Below, piece by piece: positions 47,883-57,292 of a stretch of DNA of 64,000 bases. A program made the position numbers and the translations under genes. The notes under the pieces were generated by a model. That model saw only the letters and a list, made by a program, of their open reading frames with translations, did no database searches and had not been told where the DNA came from. How positions within the stretch are numbered: position 1 is the first letter of the stretch; each line of letters opens with the position of its first letter. This stretch comes from Acetobacter conturbans. Lineage in GTDB: Bacteria; Pseudomonadota; Alphaproteobacteria; Acetobacterales; Acetobacteraceae. Location of the stretch: positions 166,862 to 230,861 of the forward strand of contig NZ_WOSY01000007.1 of assembly GCF_011516755.1 (NCBI RefSeq), in the 5' to 3' direction.

Positions 47883-49495
47883 ACGCGATCTCTCCTGCCA
47901 CTTCCGTGCAGATTACCGAAACGCTGCCTGAACAGGTCCGGAAATCCCTGCGCAGGGGCGCCGAAATTGCCCTTCTCGATGTAAGGGAGGAAGACCCATT
48001 TGCGAGCGGGCATCCTCTTTTCGCAGTCAATCTGCCGCTGGGCAGAATCGAAGAACGCATCGGCGCGCTACTCCCGCGCAAAACCGTTCCTGTCGTGATC
48101 TATGATAATGGAGAAGGGCGTGCACATCCGGCCGCGATTCTTCTCCGGCAACTTGGCTACACACAGGTTACCCTCCTTGCAGGCGGTCTTGAGGGATGGA
48201 AAGCCTCGGGTGGCGAACTGTTCATCGACGTCAACGTGCCGTCCAAGGCCTTCGGCGAACTGGTCGAACATGTACGGCACACGCCCTCCCTTCCGGCTGA
48301 AGAGGTGCATGAACGCATCGCGCGCGGAGATGACTTGGTGATCCTCGATGCGCGCCGCTTCATAGAATATAATGTCATGTCCATTCCGGGTGCCCAGTCG
48401 GTACCCGGCTCGGAACTGGCGCTCCGGGTCAGAGATATCGCTCCGTCTGTCAACACCACCGTGATCGTCAACTGTGCCGGCCGCACCCGATCAATCATCG
48501 GCACGCAGTCTCTAGTCAATGCCAAAATCCCCAACCCCGTCTTCGCGTTGCGAAACGGTACAATCGGCTGGACACTTGCCGGCTTCGAGCTGGATCATCA
48601 TGCAACCCGCAATGCGCCGGAACCGTCAGAAGACAATCGGCTCGCCGCCCGATCCACAGCAGAGGAATTGGCGGAGCGCGCAGGCGTGCGCCTCATCACG
48701 CCCGCCGAACTGGAAACCCTGGCACATGACGACCAGCGCACGCTCTATCGTCTGGATGTCCGCTCCCCCGAAGAATATGCTGCTACCCATCTGCGTGGCT
48801 TCCGCTCAGCTCCCGGCGGCCAGCTTGTGCAGGCGACCGACGAATGGGTCGGCGTCCGGCACGGCACCATTGTCCTGACCGATACGGATGGCGTCCGCGC
48901 ACGGATGACAGCTCACTGGCTGCGACAGCTTGGCTGGAAAGAGGTGTATGTTCTGGATGACTGGAGTGGTCTGGAACATGAGAGCGGATCGGAACCGCGT
49001 GTGCTGGCTACTCCCCTTCCGCAAACGGAGATCATCACGGTTGATGCGCTGGCGACATCACTGGCATCGGGATCGCCGCCTCTGCTTCTGGATGTCGCCG
49101 CCAGCCCCGCATTCCGGAAAAGCCACATTCCGGGGTCATTTTTTATTATCCCCACGGACCTCTCGTCAGTCTCTCGTATCCGCGATGCTGCTGAAATCGT
49201 CCTGACATCGCCTGATGGCGTAAGTGCCCGTTTTACCGCAGCGCGTCTCGCATCCTCTGGACAAAAAGTGCGCGTGCTTGAGGGTGGAACACAGAACTGG
49301 CAGGCTGCCGGTCATCCTCTTGAAAGGGGATTAACGCACGAAAACAGCCTTTCCCAGCCGATCGATGTCTACAAACGTCCTTATGAAGGCACCGATAACG
49401 GCCATGCAGCCATGCAGGCCTACCTCGACTGGGAGTTTGGTCTTGTCGCGCAACTCGAACGCGATGGCACTCACGGTTTTAATGTGCTCGAATAA
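47879..49495 (+). CDS. Four-domain rhodanese-like sulfurtransferase
   Basis: A 538-residue protein with four tandem rhodanese domains (about 10-115, 135-240, 265-370, 385-490). Only the second has an active-site cysteine, in IVNCAGRTRS (about residue 199). The corresponding loops of the others read IYDNGEG, LTDTDGV and LTSPDGV. A short C-terminal segment (AYLDWEFGL) follows. It likely receives sulfane sulfur generated in the pathway. Last gene of the operon, coupled to the dioxygenase gene by an ATGA overlap and followed by a terminator. Confidence 0.87.
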   Translation: MNAISPATSVQITETLPEQVRKSLRRGAEIALLDVREEDPFASGHPLFAVNLPLGRIEERIGALLPRKTVPVVIYDNGEGRAHPAAILLRQLGYTQVTLLAGGLEGWKASGGELFIDVNVPSKAFGELVEHVRHTPSLPAEEVHERIARGDDLVILDARRFIEYNVMSIPGAQSVPGSELALRVRDIAPSVNTTVIVNCAGRTRSIIGTQSLVNAKIPNPVFALRNGTIGWTLAGFELDHHATRNAPEPSEDNRLAARSTAEELAERAGVRLITPAELETLAHDDQRTLYRLDVRSPEEYAATHLRGFRSAPGGQLVQATDEWVGVRHGTIVLTDTDGVRARMTAHWLRQLGWKEVYVLDDWSGLEHESGSEPRVLATPLPQTEIITVDALATSLASGSPPLLLDVAASPAFRKSHIPGSFFIIPTDLSSVSRIRDAAEIVLTSPDGVSARFTAARLASSGQKVRVLEGGTQNWQAAGHPLERGLTHENSLSQPIDVYKRPYEGTDNGHAAMQAYLDWEFGLVAQLERDGTHGFNVLE

Positions 49496-49521
49496 AGATA
49501 CTGCTGCCATTGAGATAAATA

Positions 49522-49553
49522 AAAAGGAAGCCTCGTTTCGGCTTCCTTTTTTT
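49522..49553 (+). terminator. Intrinsic terminator of the SsuD-dioxygenase-rhodanese operon
   Basis: AAAAGGAAGCC pairs with GGCTTCCTTTT around a TCGTTTC loop and is followed by a T-run, 27 bases after the rhodanese stop. Confidence 0.9.
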
Positions 49554-49743
49554 ATGGTGTCATAACCAGAAAAACGGAGTTTTGGTTTTGCGACAAACGA
49601 CCGGATTTCGTTCGCTCTGATCCCTTGCGCCTGCAAAGAATGAATCGGAGAAGATTCCCATTTTATCACGATTTTTTAGGCACAATAACAGAACCCATCT
49701 CTCTAATGGATGGGCTTTATTCGACAATCCCTACTTACTTCTT

Positions 49744-51912
49744 CTACAGATCGAACCGAGCACTCAGAGTCACGGTCCGCGGTGCGCCGGGGAAAAGATT
49801 CCGGTTTCCACGACTCAGCCAGTACCGAACATTACCGATATTCTCGACAGCTGCCCGGAAGACCATCGGGTGTCCTCCAACATTCATCGCGTAGGAAGCA
49901 CCGACGTTCCCCACAATGTAGGAAGGCAGGTGGATCGTGTTGGCAGCATCAAACCAGCTGCGTGAAACGAAATTGAAACCTGCATTGACACTGAGTCCCT
50001 TGATCGGGCGTATCCGATAATCCGTATTCAGCGCTGCCTGAAAAGGTGCGACGGCTTCCAGCTTGTGGCCTTCATATCCAACCGCCGCTTTCACATAGCG
50101 GGCATCCAGATAGGCCAGACTGCCATTCAGGTTCAGATCTCTGGTGAGCAGCCATGAAGCCGATGCTTCCACGCCCTGATAACGGGACGTTCCATCCTGC
50201 ACATAATAATTCTGTGCATTCGTATAGGCGGCGCCGGTATCCATACGAAACACAGCGATGCTGCCACTGAAAGTCTTACGCTGCACCTTGACGCCCAACT
50301 CATACTGAGAACTGCGGATCGGGCCAAACACCTGCATGTAATTCACGTTGGATGAACCGCCCTGGCCACCAGCCTGCATGGCCTGCACCCAGCTGAAATA
50401 GGCATTGATTTCCGGCGTGATCTTGTAGCTCAACGATACGACAGGTGTGACCGGATTGTTCCGGTGGGCTGCCGTTCTGGCACCGGTTTTCGAGTAATCG
50501 TTTTCCATGTAATCCGTGTAACGGGCTCCCGCCATCAAAGACCATTTTCCATATGTGAATGTATCACTCCAGAAGGGCGCTACCTGCTGATAGTCGATAT
50601 AGCGATACATCTTGGGATTAAAGTCTGTTGCATTCGTAATAATTGGTCGACCGTCATGGATATTTCCATATTCGATCGGTCCGACTGCCCCAGAATTGGC
50701 ATCTGCATCAAACATCTGCCGAAGCCATGTGATACCAACAATCACATCATGGTGGATTGGCCCCGTGATGAAGTGTCCCTGTGTGATGGCATCAACCTGA
50801 TGATAGGTCAGAACACGCTTCTGCTCGAATGCCTGATTGTAATACTCACCGTCAGGATTGGTAAAGGTAATCTGATTGGAAGGAAACTGCTCATCGAGAT
50901 GCGTATAGCCATATGTCAAGCTTGCAGACCAGTTGCTGGCGAACTCCCAGTCAAATCCTGTACTGAACCTTTTCATATCGTTCGTTTTCCAGGAGTCCTT
51001 CGCTCCGAATTCCGACCGTCCGCTAATGGTATGGACAGCACCCACACCATTTGCAGAAGCAATCGTATTCACCATACCTTTCTGTAAGGTATTCATGTAA
51101 AAACTATTGAAATGCCAATGCAAGGTATCGGTGATACGCACGTTGGTCGTAAACGAGGTCGAAAGATTTCTCAGGAAACTGCCGTTGTATTGATTGCCGA
51201 CCTCGCTTGCGAAGGTGAGGCGTGTCTGGATGCGATGAGCATCATCCAGAGAACCACCGACATCAAGCATCTGTCGGAAAACCGAGTCCGAACGATAGCC
51301 AGCTTCCACTGTAACTTTTCTGTTTTCTACCGGTGCTTTCAAACGATAATCCAGAACGCCACCCGGCGACCCAAAACCGTACATGAAAGCCGAGGCACCC
51401 TTGAATACCTGAATAGTATCGAAATTACCGAGGGGCAGATCAATATACCAGTAAGGAATGGCCATTCCATCGATCTTGTAACCGTTGGTCCAGTCCAGAT
51501 TGAGTCCACGAACCCGCACGCTGGAACCGGATGCAGTTGCCGTCCCGTTGGAGTTCGCCTGCACGCCGGGTTCGTACCGCATGACATCGTTGATGTCGCT
51601 AGCCTGCATCGCCTCGATTTTGGCAGCCGAAACCGAACTTACGGAAAAAGGCGTATCAAACTCGGATCGATTCCCAAGCGCTCCCAGTGGAACATGGCGC
51701 GCAAGGCGTGGTGCATTACGCGCTGTTCTGATCGTGATTGTTTCCGAACCACCCACGACCGGTTTATGAGTGACAGGTGGCTTCTGAATATTCTTTTGCT
51801 GGCTTGCAGCGTGAGCAGCATGGCTGGTCGAGTCATGTGAAGTCGCTGCATGAGCAACAGAAACACCGGACAGCGAGGCAAGCAGAAGGGAGCGCAGCCC
51901 GATACGGGTCAT
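49744..51912 (-). CDS. TonB-dependent outer-membrane receptor (first of two)
   Basis: A 722-residue receptor: signal peptide (VSVAHAA), a plug domain with IEAMQASDINDVMRYEPGVQ and RVRGLNLDW, and a 22-strand barrel in the C-terminal 500 residues. The plug resembles siderophore receptors. Its place in the sulfur island suggests uptake of a sulfonate, sulfate ester or other organosulfur compound. Next gene on the strand is the second SsuD-like enzyme. Confidence 0.88.
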   Translation of the reverse strand: MTRIGLRSLLLASLSGVSVAHAATSHDSTSHAAHAASQQKNIQKPPVTHKPVVGGSETITIRTARNAPRLARHVPLGALGNRSEFDTPFSVSSVSAAKIEAMQASDINDVMRYEPGVQANSNGTATASGSSVRVRGLNLDWTNGYKIDGMAIPYWYIDLPLGNFDTIQVFKGASAFMYGFGSPGGVLDYRLKAPVENRKVTVEAGYRSDSVFRQMLDVGGSLDDAHRIQTRLTFASEVGNQYNGSFLRNLSTSFTTNVRITDTLHWHFNSFYMNTLQKGMVNTIASANGVGAVHTISGRSEFGAKDSWKTNDMKRFSTGFDWEFASNWSASLTYGYTHLDEQFPSNQITFTNPDGEYYNQAFEQKRVLTYHQVDAITQGHFITGPIHHDVIVGITWLRQMFDADANSGAVGPIEYGNIHDGRPIITNATDFNPKMYRYIDYQQVAPFWSDTFTYGKWSLMAGARYTDYMENDYSKTGARTAAHRNNPVTPVVSLSYKITPEINAYFSWVQAMQAGGQGGSSNVNYMQVFGPIRSSQYELGVKVQRKTFSGSIAVFRMDTGAAYTNAQNYYVQDGTSRYQGVEASASWLLTRDLNLNGSLAYLDARYVKAAVGYEGHKLEAVAPFQAALNTDYRIRPIKGLSVNAGFNFVSRSWFDAANTIHLPSYIVGNVGASYAMNVGGHPMVFRAAVENIGNVRYWLSRGNRNLFPGAPRTVTLSARFDL

Positions 51913-51961
51913 AAAAATTATCTCCGGATACTAAAGAAAAAGAAACTGGTCGAAAGCGATG

Positions 51962-53089
51962 TCAGGCTGTCAGCTTGCCACATCGGCCTTCACGTTCGAC
52001 CAGTGCCCGCACGCGGGGAATCAGTTCATTTCCATAAATCTGGGCATCCGCGATTGGATCAAAACCCCGAATAAGGAAAGTCTCTATGCCAAGCCTGTAA
52101 TAACGCAACAGACTTTCAGCCACCTGGTCAGCCGTCCCCACCAGTGAAGTGGAATTCCATCGACCACCAGTGGCCTGTGTAACACCAGTCCACAGACGTT
52201 CGTCATGCCGCGAACCGCTGGCGGCAATTTTCTGCAGGCGGCGCGAGCCTTCGTTAGTCGGCAACGCCCCAGGAACTGGTTTCCGTCCCGCCCGATCAAG
52301 ACCGATGCCTGTCGTATCCTGTTCCTTTTCCTGTCGGGCCTCGAGTTCAGCCTGAATGGCAGCCGCACGCTCCCATGCATGCTCTTCCGTATCTGCAATG
52401 ATAGGACGAAAGGAAATCGAAAACCTGATCCGCCGTCCGTGAGCGCGGGCAGCAGAGCGCACACGATCCACAAGCGCACCAGCTTCCCGAAGCGGCTCGC
52501 CCCACAGAGCGTAACCATCCGCATACTTGCTTGTGACAGCAATGGCTTCTTCAGATGCACCACCGAAATAGACCGGAATACCCGAGCCATGAACCGGGCG
52601 CACTGCTGAATGTGCACCCTTTATTCGGTAATAATGCCCTTCATGATCAAAAGGTGCTTCACCATGCCATTCCTGCCTCACCACACGGATATATTCCGCC
52701 GCCCGCGCATAGCGCTCCGCTTTTGTCAGGTGATCCCCATCAGCTTCCAGTTCACGGTCGCTGCCTCCCGTGATGACATGCATGGCGACGCGGCCGCCCG
52801 TAAGCTGGTCCAGAGTGGCAAACTGACGGGCTGCAAGCGTGGGCGCCACGAAACCGGGACGATGAGCAATCAACAGACCAAGATGTGTCGTCGCGAAAGC
52901 AGCATGATGCGCGACAATCTGGCTGTCAGGAGAAGTGGAATGGAAAGCCACCAGAACCCGATTGAAACCGCCCCGTTCCTGAAGAATGGCACTGCTTGCA
53001 ATATAATCGGGATCCACGGCAGCCCCATGAGGGCCAACAATTTCCGTCTGCTCCTGCGCGCTGACATAACCAATGAATTCGACCGACAT
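51962..53089 (-). CDS. SsuD-like FMNH2-dependent monooxygenase (second copy)
   Basis: A 375-residue luciferase-like enzyme, clearly a paralogue of the 44349 gene: VEFIGYVSAQEQTEIVGP, GLLIAHRPGF, HVITGGSDRELEADGDH and FLIRGFDPIADAQIYG. Compared with that copy it carries an insertion of about 20 residues (QEKEQDTTGIGLDRAGRK-like) before NEGSRRL. It lies between the two TonB-dependent receptor genes, on the same strand. Confidence 0.87.
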   Translation of the reverse strand: MSVEFIGYVSAQEQTEIVGPHGAAVDPDYIASSAILQERGGFNRVLVAFHSTSPDSQIVAHHAAFATTHLGLLIAHRPGFVAPTLAARQFATLDQLTGGRVAMHVITGGSDRELEADGDHLTKAERYARAAEYIRVVRQEWHGEAPFDHEGHYYRIKGAHSAVRPVHGSGIPVYFGGASEEAIAVTSKYADGYALWGEPLREAGALVDRVRSAARAHGRRIRFSISFRPIIADTEEHAWERAAAIQAELEARQEKEQDTTGIGLDRAGRKPVPGALPTNEGSRRLQKIAASGSRHDERLWTGVTQATGGRWNSTSLVGTADQVAESLLRYYRLGIETFLIRGFDPIADAQIYGNELIPRVRALVEREGRCGKLTA

Positions 53090-53274
53090 TATCCCATTAC
53101 CCTGATATGCTATAGCCGCTAAGCATCATGGGATTTGAGGACAAAATCACGCCAGTAATCTTCATGTGTGACGTAAGAATTGCTTTATAACGACACCGCT
53201 ATACGCTGCACAACAACATCACACGACACAACAAACAATACGGAAAGCCCTTTGTGTTGCTGGCATGAAATATT

Positions 53275-55692
53275 TTACAAGGTGAATTTTGCGGAGACGA
53301 AAATGGTCCGGGGGTCTGCATAAGAACCTGAGTAATAAACTGGAACACCGCCGCCCTGCACGAAAGATGTCCCCTGAAGATAACGGTGATCGAGAAGATT
53401 GCGTGCCGTTGCCTGCACAAGCCAGCGGGCATCAGGACTCGTCCAGCTTGCCATGGCGTTGACATACACCTGATTGGGCAAACGGTTCTGGGGGTTGATC
53501 AGTGAGGATGCATAGACTCTCGTCTGATAGGAGACGTCTGCTCCCACACGGAATGTTCCCGGTAAACGAACAGGAATTCTGTATGTAAGGGAACCGGCCG
53601 TCTGGAAACGAGGCGACCATGGCAACGGATCGCCACTACGGGGCGTATTATCGTACCAGCTCCCGTCCGCCAGTTGGGTGCGGCTGTAAGTGCCTTTAAA
53701 CTTGTCCAGAACGGAATAAAGATAAGAGGCCGAATAACGAAGATCGAGATCCCTGGTGATCTTTACGGTCGTTTCGATTTCCGCTCCCGTAGAATGCGCT
53801 TTGCCCGCGTTGAACCGATGCGTGAGACCGTTGGAAGGATCAAGGGAGGTCAACTGGATGTCATCGAACTGGTTCCAGAAGAGTGAGCCATTGAAATGCA
53901 CACGCCCTGGAATGGGATCTGATTTGATCCCGATTTCATACGTCGTGACGATTTCAGGGCGATAGGGGATTTCCGCCTGCTGAGGAGCCGTGGGAGACTG
54001 GGCGCGATAATCATATCCGCCCGATTTTCCACCCTGCGAGATGGAGACATATGCCATGAGGCGCGGAAGGGCCTGCCAGCTCAACGATCCTTTCGGCAGA
54101 AGCTGAATCCAGCTTTTATTTTCCGACACCTGCCAGGCCACGCCCCCCTGTGGACTGGAATACAATGTTGCCAGCTGGTTGGCGACGGTCGTAATATGCG
54201 ATCCACCAGCCAGATAACTGAGTGTTTCCGAGTTTGAATGGTTTTCGTAGTTGAAGCGCAGTCCGGCAGCAAATGTCAGATTGGGAGTAATATGATAGTG
54301 AGCTTCACCATAAAGCGCCCAGTTCCGGGTCTGCTGATCAATCAGCGCATTCACGGGCATATACAGTATTTTTGTGGGGTCGTTGGTCTGAGCCCCATAT
54401 GTATTATTTGCATTCCGATTGGTGAGCCAGTTTTCATACAGGAAATACGTTCCCACGTTAAAATCAAACCGACCATAATCACCATGCAGGCGCACTTCCT
54501 CAGAATACATCCTGTCCTTGTAGTAGAGAAATTGCGATCCACGGGAATAGATATCCCCGTAATTGTCGTACATCCCTCTGTCATCGTACCCACGGATACC
54601 GGTGATGGAAAACAGGGTTAGATGAGGAGAAATCGTATAGCGCACATTTCCCGTAAAACCCGCCTCTGAATAATTGTTTTTTGGATAGGCTGGGTTATAG
54701 TTTCCGTATTTGTAATAATTCAGAAGATTTCCCACACCCCGGTTGGTGCTGCCATCAATGGTACCATCGAATGAGAGTGTGATGTCCCAGTTCTCATTGG
54801 GAGTGAAGCGGAGTTTCCCGCGCGCTTGGCTATAATCAATGTTGTTAGTGCCTTTGCCAACAGCATAGTTGTGATCAATACTGCCACGAGAATGACGACC
54901 AAAGGCAATACTCCCGTAAACCTTGTCGCGAATCAACGCCCCACTTGCCGCCACACCAATCTGATATTCATTGTAAGTACCATATCCTGTCTGAGCCACA
55001 ACACGACGCTTGTTGGTCGGCACGATCGTATTGATATGCACGGCTCCACCCTCGGATTGATGCCCAATTGACGTCACGGGACCACGATCGACCTGAATGT
55101 CGTCGACATCGAGCAATTCCTGCATGGTTCCCATGTTGCGGGTCAGAAACACGCCGTCAATATAGGTACCAACCGACGGCTCCCCCTGCGGATCTATTTC
55201 GCCGATACCTCTGATAAAGTAATTAGTGACTGAATACCCCGGCATGTTGTTCGGAATGAAAAGATTGGGTGTGAGGCGAGCAAGCTGGCGCACGTTCTGC
55301 ACTCCCAATCGCTCAAGCTGCGCACCTGACAGAAGGGATGTCGAGGAAGGAGTTTTCTGTAATGCTGCCTCACGCCGTGCCGTACGACTTTTTCCAGAAA
55401 CCGTAACAGTTTCAGGTTGCGATATTGCCTTCACAGAACGTGGAGTATGCTTATGATCTTTCGTCGCTGCCGACTTGACGGAAGCAGAAGAAGCACGTTG
55501 CTCATGAACGGGATCCTCTGTCTGTGCCGCAGCCGCATCCTGTGCAAATGCCAGAAGCAATGCCGAACAGCATGTCGTCTGCATCAACAGGAATGAGCGC
55601 ACACTTGCAACAGATAACATGACAATGCCGGGACGGGAAAACATGATCTCGTTCAGTCTCGAAAGTTCATGAAAAAACAAGAAAGACTTCAT
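53275..55692 (-). CDS. TonB-dependent outer-membrane receptor (second of two)
   Basis: An 805-residue receptor with a plug (RLGVQNVRQLARLTPNLFIP, YFIRGIGEIDPQGEPSVGTY, VDDIQVDRGPVTS) and a large barrel ending in IFVSAKFTL. It is most like the larger ferrienterobactin/vitamin-type or sugar-type receptors. The signal peptide is best explained by an internal start (MLSVASV at 55620 or MFSRPG at 55644); the longest frame would give an unusually long N-region. Co-linear with the second SsuD-like gene. Confidence 0.85.
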   Translation of the reverse strand: MKSFLFFHELSRLNEIMFSRPGIVMLSVASVRSFLLMQTTCCSALLLAFAQDAAAAQTEDPVHEQRASSASVKSAATKDHKHTPRSVKAISQPETVTVSGKSRTARREAALQKTPSSTSLLSGAQLERLGVQNVRQLARLTPNLFIPNNMPGYSVTNYFIRGIGEIDPQGEPSVGTYIDGVFLTRNMGTMQELLDVDDIQVDRGPVTSIGHQSEGGAVHINTIVPTNKRRVVAQTGYGTYNEYQIGVAASGALIRDKVYGSIAFGRHSRGSIDHNYAVGKGTNNIDYSQARGKLRFTPNENWDITLSFDGTIDGSTNRGVGNLLNYYKYGNYNPAYPKNNYSEAGFTGNVRYTISPHLTLFSITGIRGYDDRGMYDNYGDIYSRGSQFLYYKDRMYSEEVRLHGDYGRFDFNVGTYFLYENWLTNRNANNTYGAQTNDPTKILYMPVNALIDQQTRNWALYGEAHYHITPNLTFAAGLRFNYENHSNSETLSYLAGGSHITTVANQLATLYSSPQGGVAWQVSENKSWIQLLPKGSLSWQALPRLMAYVSISQGGKSGGYDYRAQSPTAPQQAEIPYRPEIVTTYEIGIKSDPIPGRVHFNGSLFWNQFDDIQLTSLDPSNGLTHRFNAGKAHSTGAEIETTVKITRDLDLRYSASYLYSVLDKFKGTYSRTQLADGSWYDNTPRSGDPLPWSPRFQTAGSLTYRIPVRLPGTFRVGADVSYQTRVYASSLINPQNRLPNQVYVNAMASWTSPDARWLVQATARNLLDHRYLQGTSFVQGGGVPVYYSGSYADPRTIFVSAKFTL

Positions 55693-55903
55693 AGTCTTTC
55701 AATCGCGACCATCACGGAAACTGTTCAGTTTCGTCCATCAAATAATGCCAATGGCTGATTTGATTAAATCTATTTTTCACTTTCGAATGAAAATATTTCT
55801 TCATCTCATTCATTTTCCGAGGATTTTTTATTCCTCGAATTTCTACAAATAATGCAAAACAGGAAATAGACACTTTATTATTTCAGAATGGAAAACCATT
55901 ATA

Positions 55904-56887
55904 ATGCCCACTCTCTCCGTATCCCGCCGCCATTTTGGCCTTGCCGCTCTTTCCCTGTTTGCAGGGAGCACCCTCATGCACCCGGGAGCAGCACACAGCA
56001 GCGAAAACCTCTCAAACGTCACGCTGCGCGTTGCGACATACCGTGGATTCGATACCACTCTTCTACCGGCTGCCGGTCTGGATAATTTTCCTTACAAAGT
56101 GGAATTCAGTGAGTTCAATTCCGGAAACCTCATTGCACAAGCTATAAATGCCAATGCCATCGATATCGGCACATGGAGCGAAATTCCTCTCGTTTTCGCG
56201 GCAGCTGCAAGCGCACTGATCAGTGTCGTCGCTACAATAGACGGACCAACCTCCAATCAGGCCGTCGTCGTCCCCGTCGGCTCCCCCGCCCACTCGATCA
56301 GAGACCTGCGCGGCAAGAAAGTCGGCTATATCCGGTCCACAACTGCCCAGTATTTTCTAATTCGCATGTTACAACAGGCTGACCTCACACTTTCCGATAT
56401 AACACCTGTTGCGCTTGGTCTTAGCGAGGGCCTGACTGCGCTCAAATCAGGAAGTCTCGATGCATGGGCCACGTACGGTTATGTCATTCCAATGATTGAA
56501 GCCGACGGAACGGCTCGTGTCCTTCAAAGTGCCGAAAATATTTTATCCGGTCATTATTTTATTGGAGCCAGTCCGGCACGCCTCTCTGATCCAGCCTTTG
56601 TTGCCGCTGCCGCGGATTATATAAATCGTCTTGGAAAAGCCTACGCAACTGCCATGCAGGATAAGCCACGATGGGCACATATCCTTGCACCCGTCATTCG
56701 CATCCCTGAAAAAATCATCCTCAGCGATCTGGAAGCTGAGAACAGACCCTACCGTATCCGACCGTGGACTGGTGCAGACATCACGAGTGCTCACGCGGTT
56801 GCCAAAATCTTCGCCGAGCAGAAATTGCTGCCAGAACATATTGATTTAAAGAACCTGTTTTCAAATGCTTTAACCCCCTTCCTTTGA
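55904..56887 (+). CDS. Orphan SsuA-like ABC substrate-binding protein, Tat-type signal
   Basis: A 327-residue NMT1/SsuA-like binding protein. The N-terminus SVSRRHFGLAALSLFAG has a twin-arginine-type signal. Motifs VATYRGFD and LRGKKVGYIRSTTAQYF are typical. No permease or ATPase gene is adjacent; the nearest complete importer is at 39.2-42 kb. It is divergent from the second receptor gene and converges with the ferredoxin gene (18-base overlap of the ends). Confidence 0.83.
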   Translation: MPTLSVSRRHFGLAALSLFAGSTLMHPGAAHSSENLSNVTLRVATYRGFDTTLLPAAGLDNFPYKVEFSEFNSGNLIAQAINANAIDIGTWSEIPLVFAAAASALISVVATIDGPTSNQAVVVPVGSPAHSIRDLRGKKVGYIRSTTAQYFLIRMLQQADLTLSDITPVALGLSEGLTALKSGSLDAWATYGYVIPMIEADGTARVLQSAENILSGHYFIGASPARLSDPAFVAAAADYINRLGKAYATAMQDKPRWAHILAPVIRIPEKIILSDLEAENRPYRIRPWTGADITSAHAVAKIFAEQKLLPEHIDLKNLFSNALTPFL

Positions 56888-57292
56888 CATCCCACTGCCG
56901 AATGTAGCCGCCGAGTTCGCACCGTGATGCTCACGCTTCCATTGCTCATGGCGAGCGGAAGAGATCTCGACACCTTCTTTCAGCAAAGGCCCCAGTTGCC
57001 AGAAATTACGCAAGGGATCTTTCACACTGCTATCCCAGCCGTAATCATGGCGAATACGTCCTAATGAAACATCAGCAGGTATGGAGTCGGATATTTTCGC
57101 AGGGACATTCACCCCGACATACAACGCATCCTGTGGACAATAAAGTTCACAAAGGAAACAGGTCTGGCAATCCTCAAGCCGCGCAATAACCGGTGGCTGA
57201 CCTGCACCCCCCGGATCGAATACGTGATCCGGACATGCGATGACACACGCATTGCAACCGGTGCAGCGATCCGAAAGAATGTCCACCATCAT
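56870..57292 (-). CDS. Ferredoxin with two 4Fe-4S clusters
   Basis: Encodes 140 residues. Two cluster motifs lie in the first half: CTGCNACVIACP and CQTCFLCELYCP. The remaining 75 residues form a basic tail (DYGWDSSVKDPLRNFWQL). The layout is like the AprB-type electron-transfer subunit. It overlaps the flavoprotein stop by four bases (ATGA), so the two are translationally coupled and probably form a complex. Confidence 0.87.
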   Translation of the reverse strand: MMVDILSDRCTGCNACVIACPDHVFDPGGAGQPPVIARLEDCQTCFLCELYCPQDALYVGVNVPAKISDSIPADVSLGRIRHDYGWDSSVKDPLRNFWQLGPLLKEGVEISSARHEQWKREHHGANSAATFGSGMSKEGG

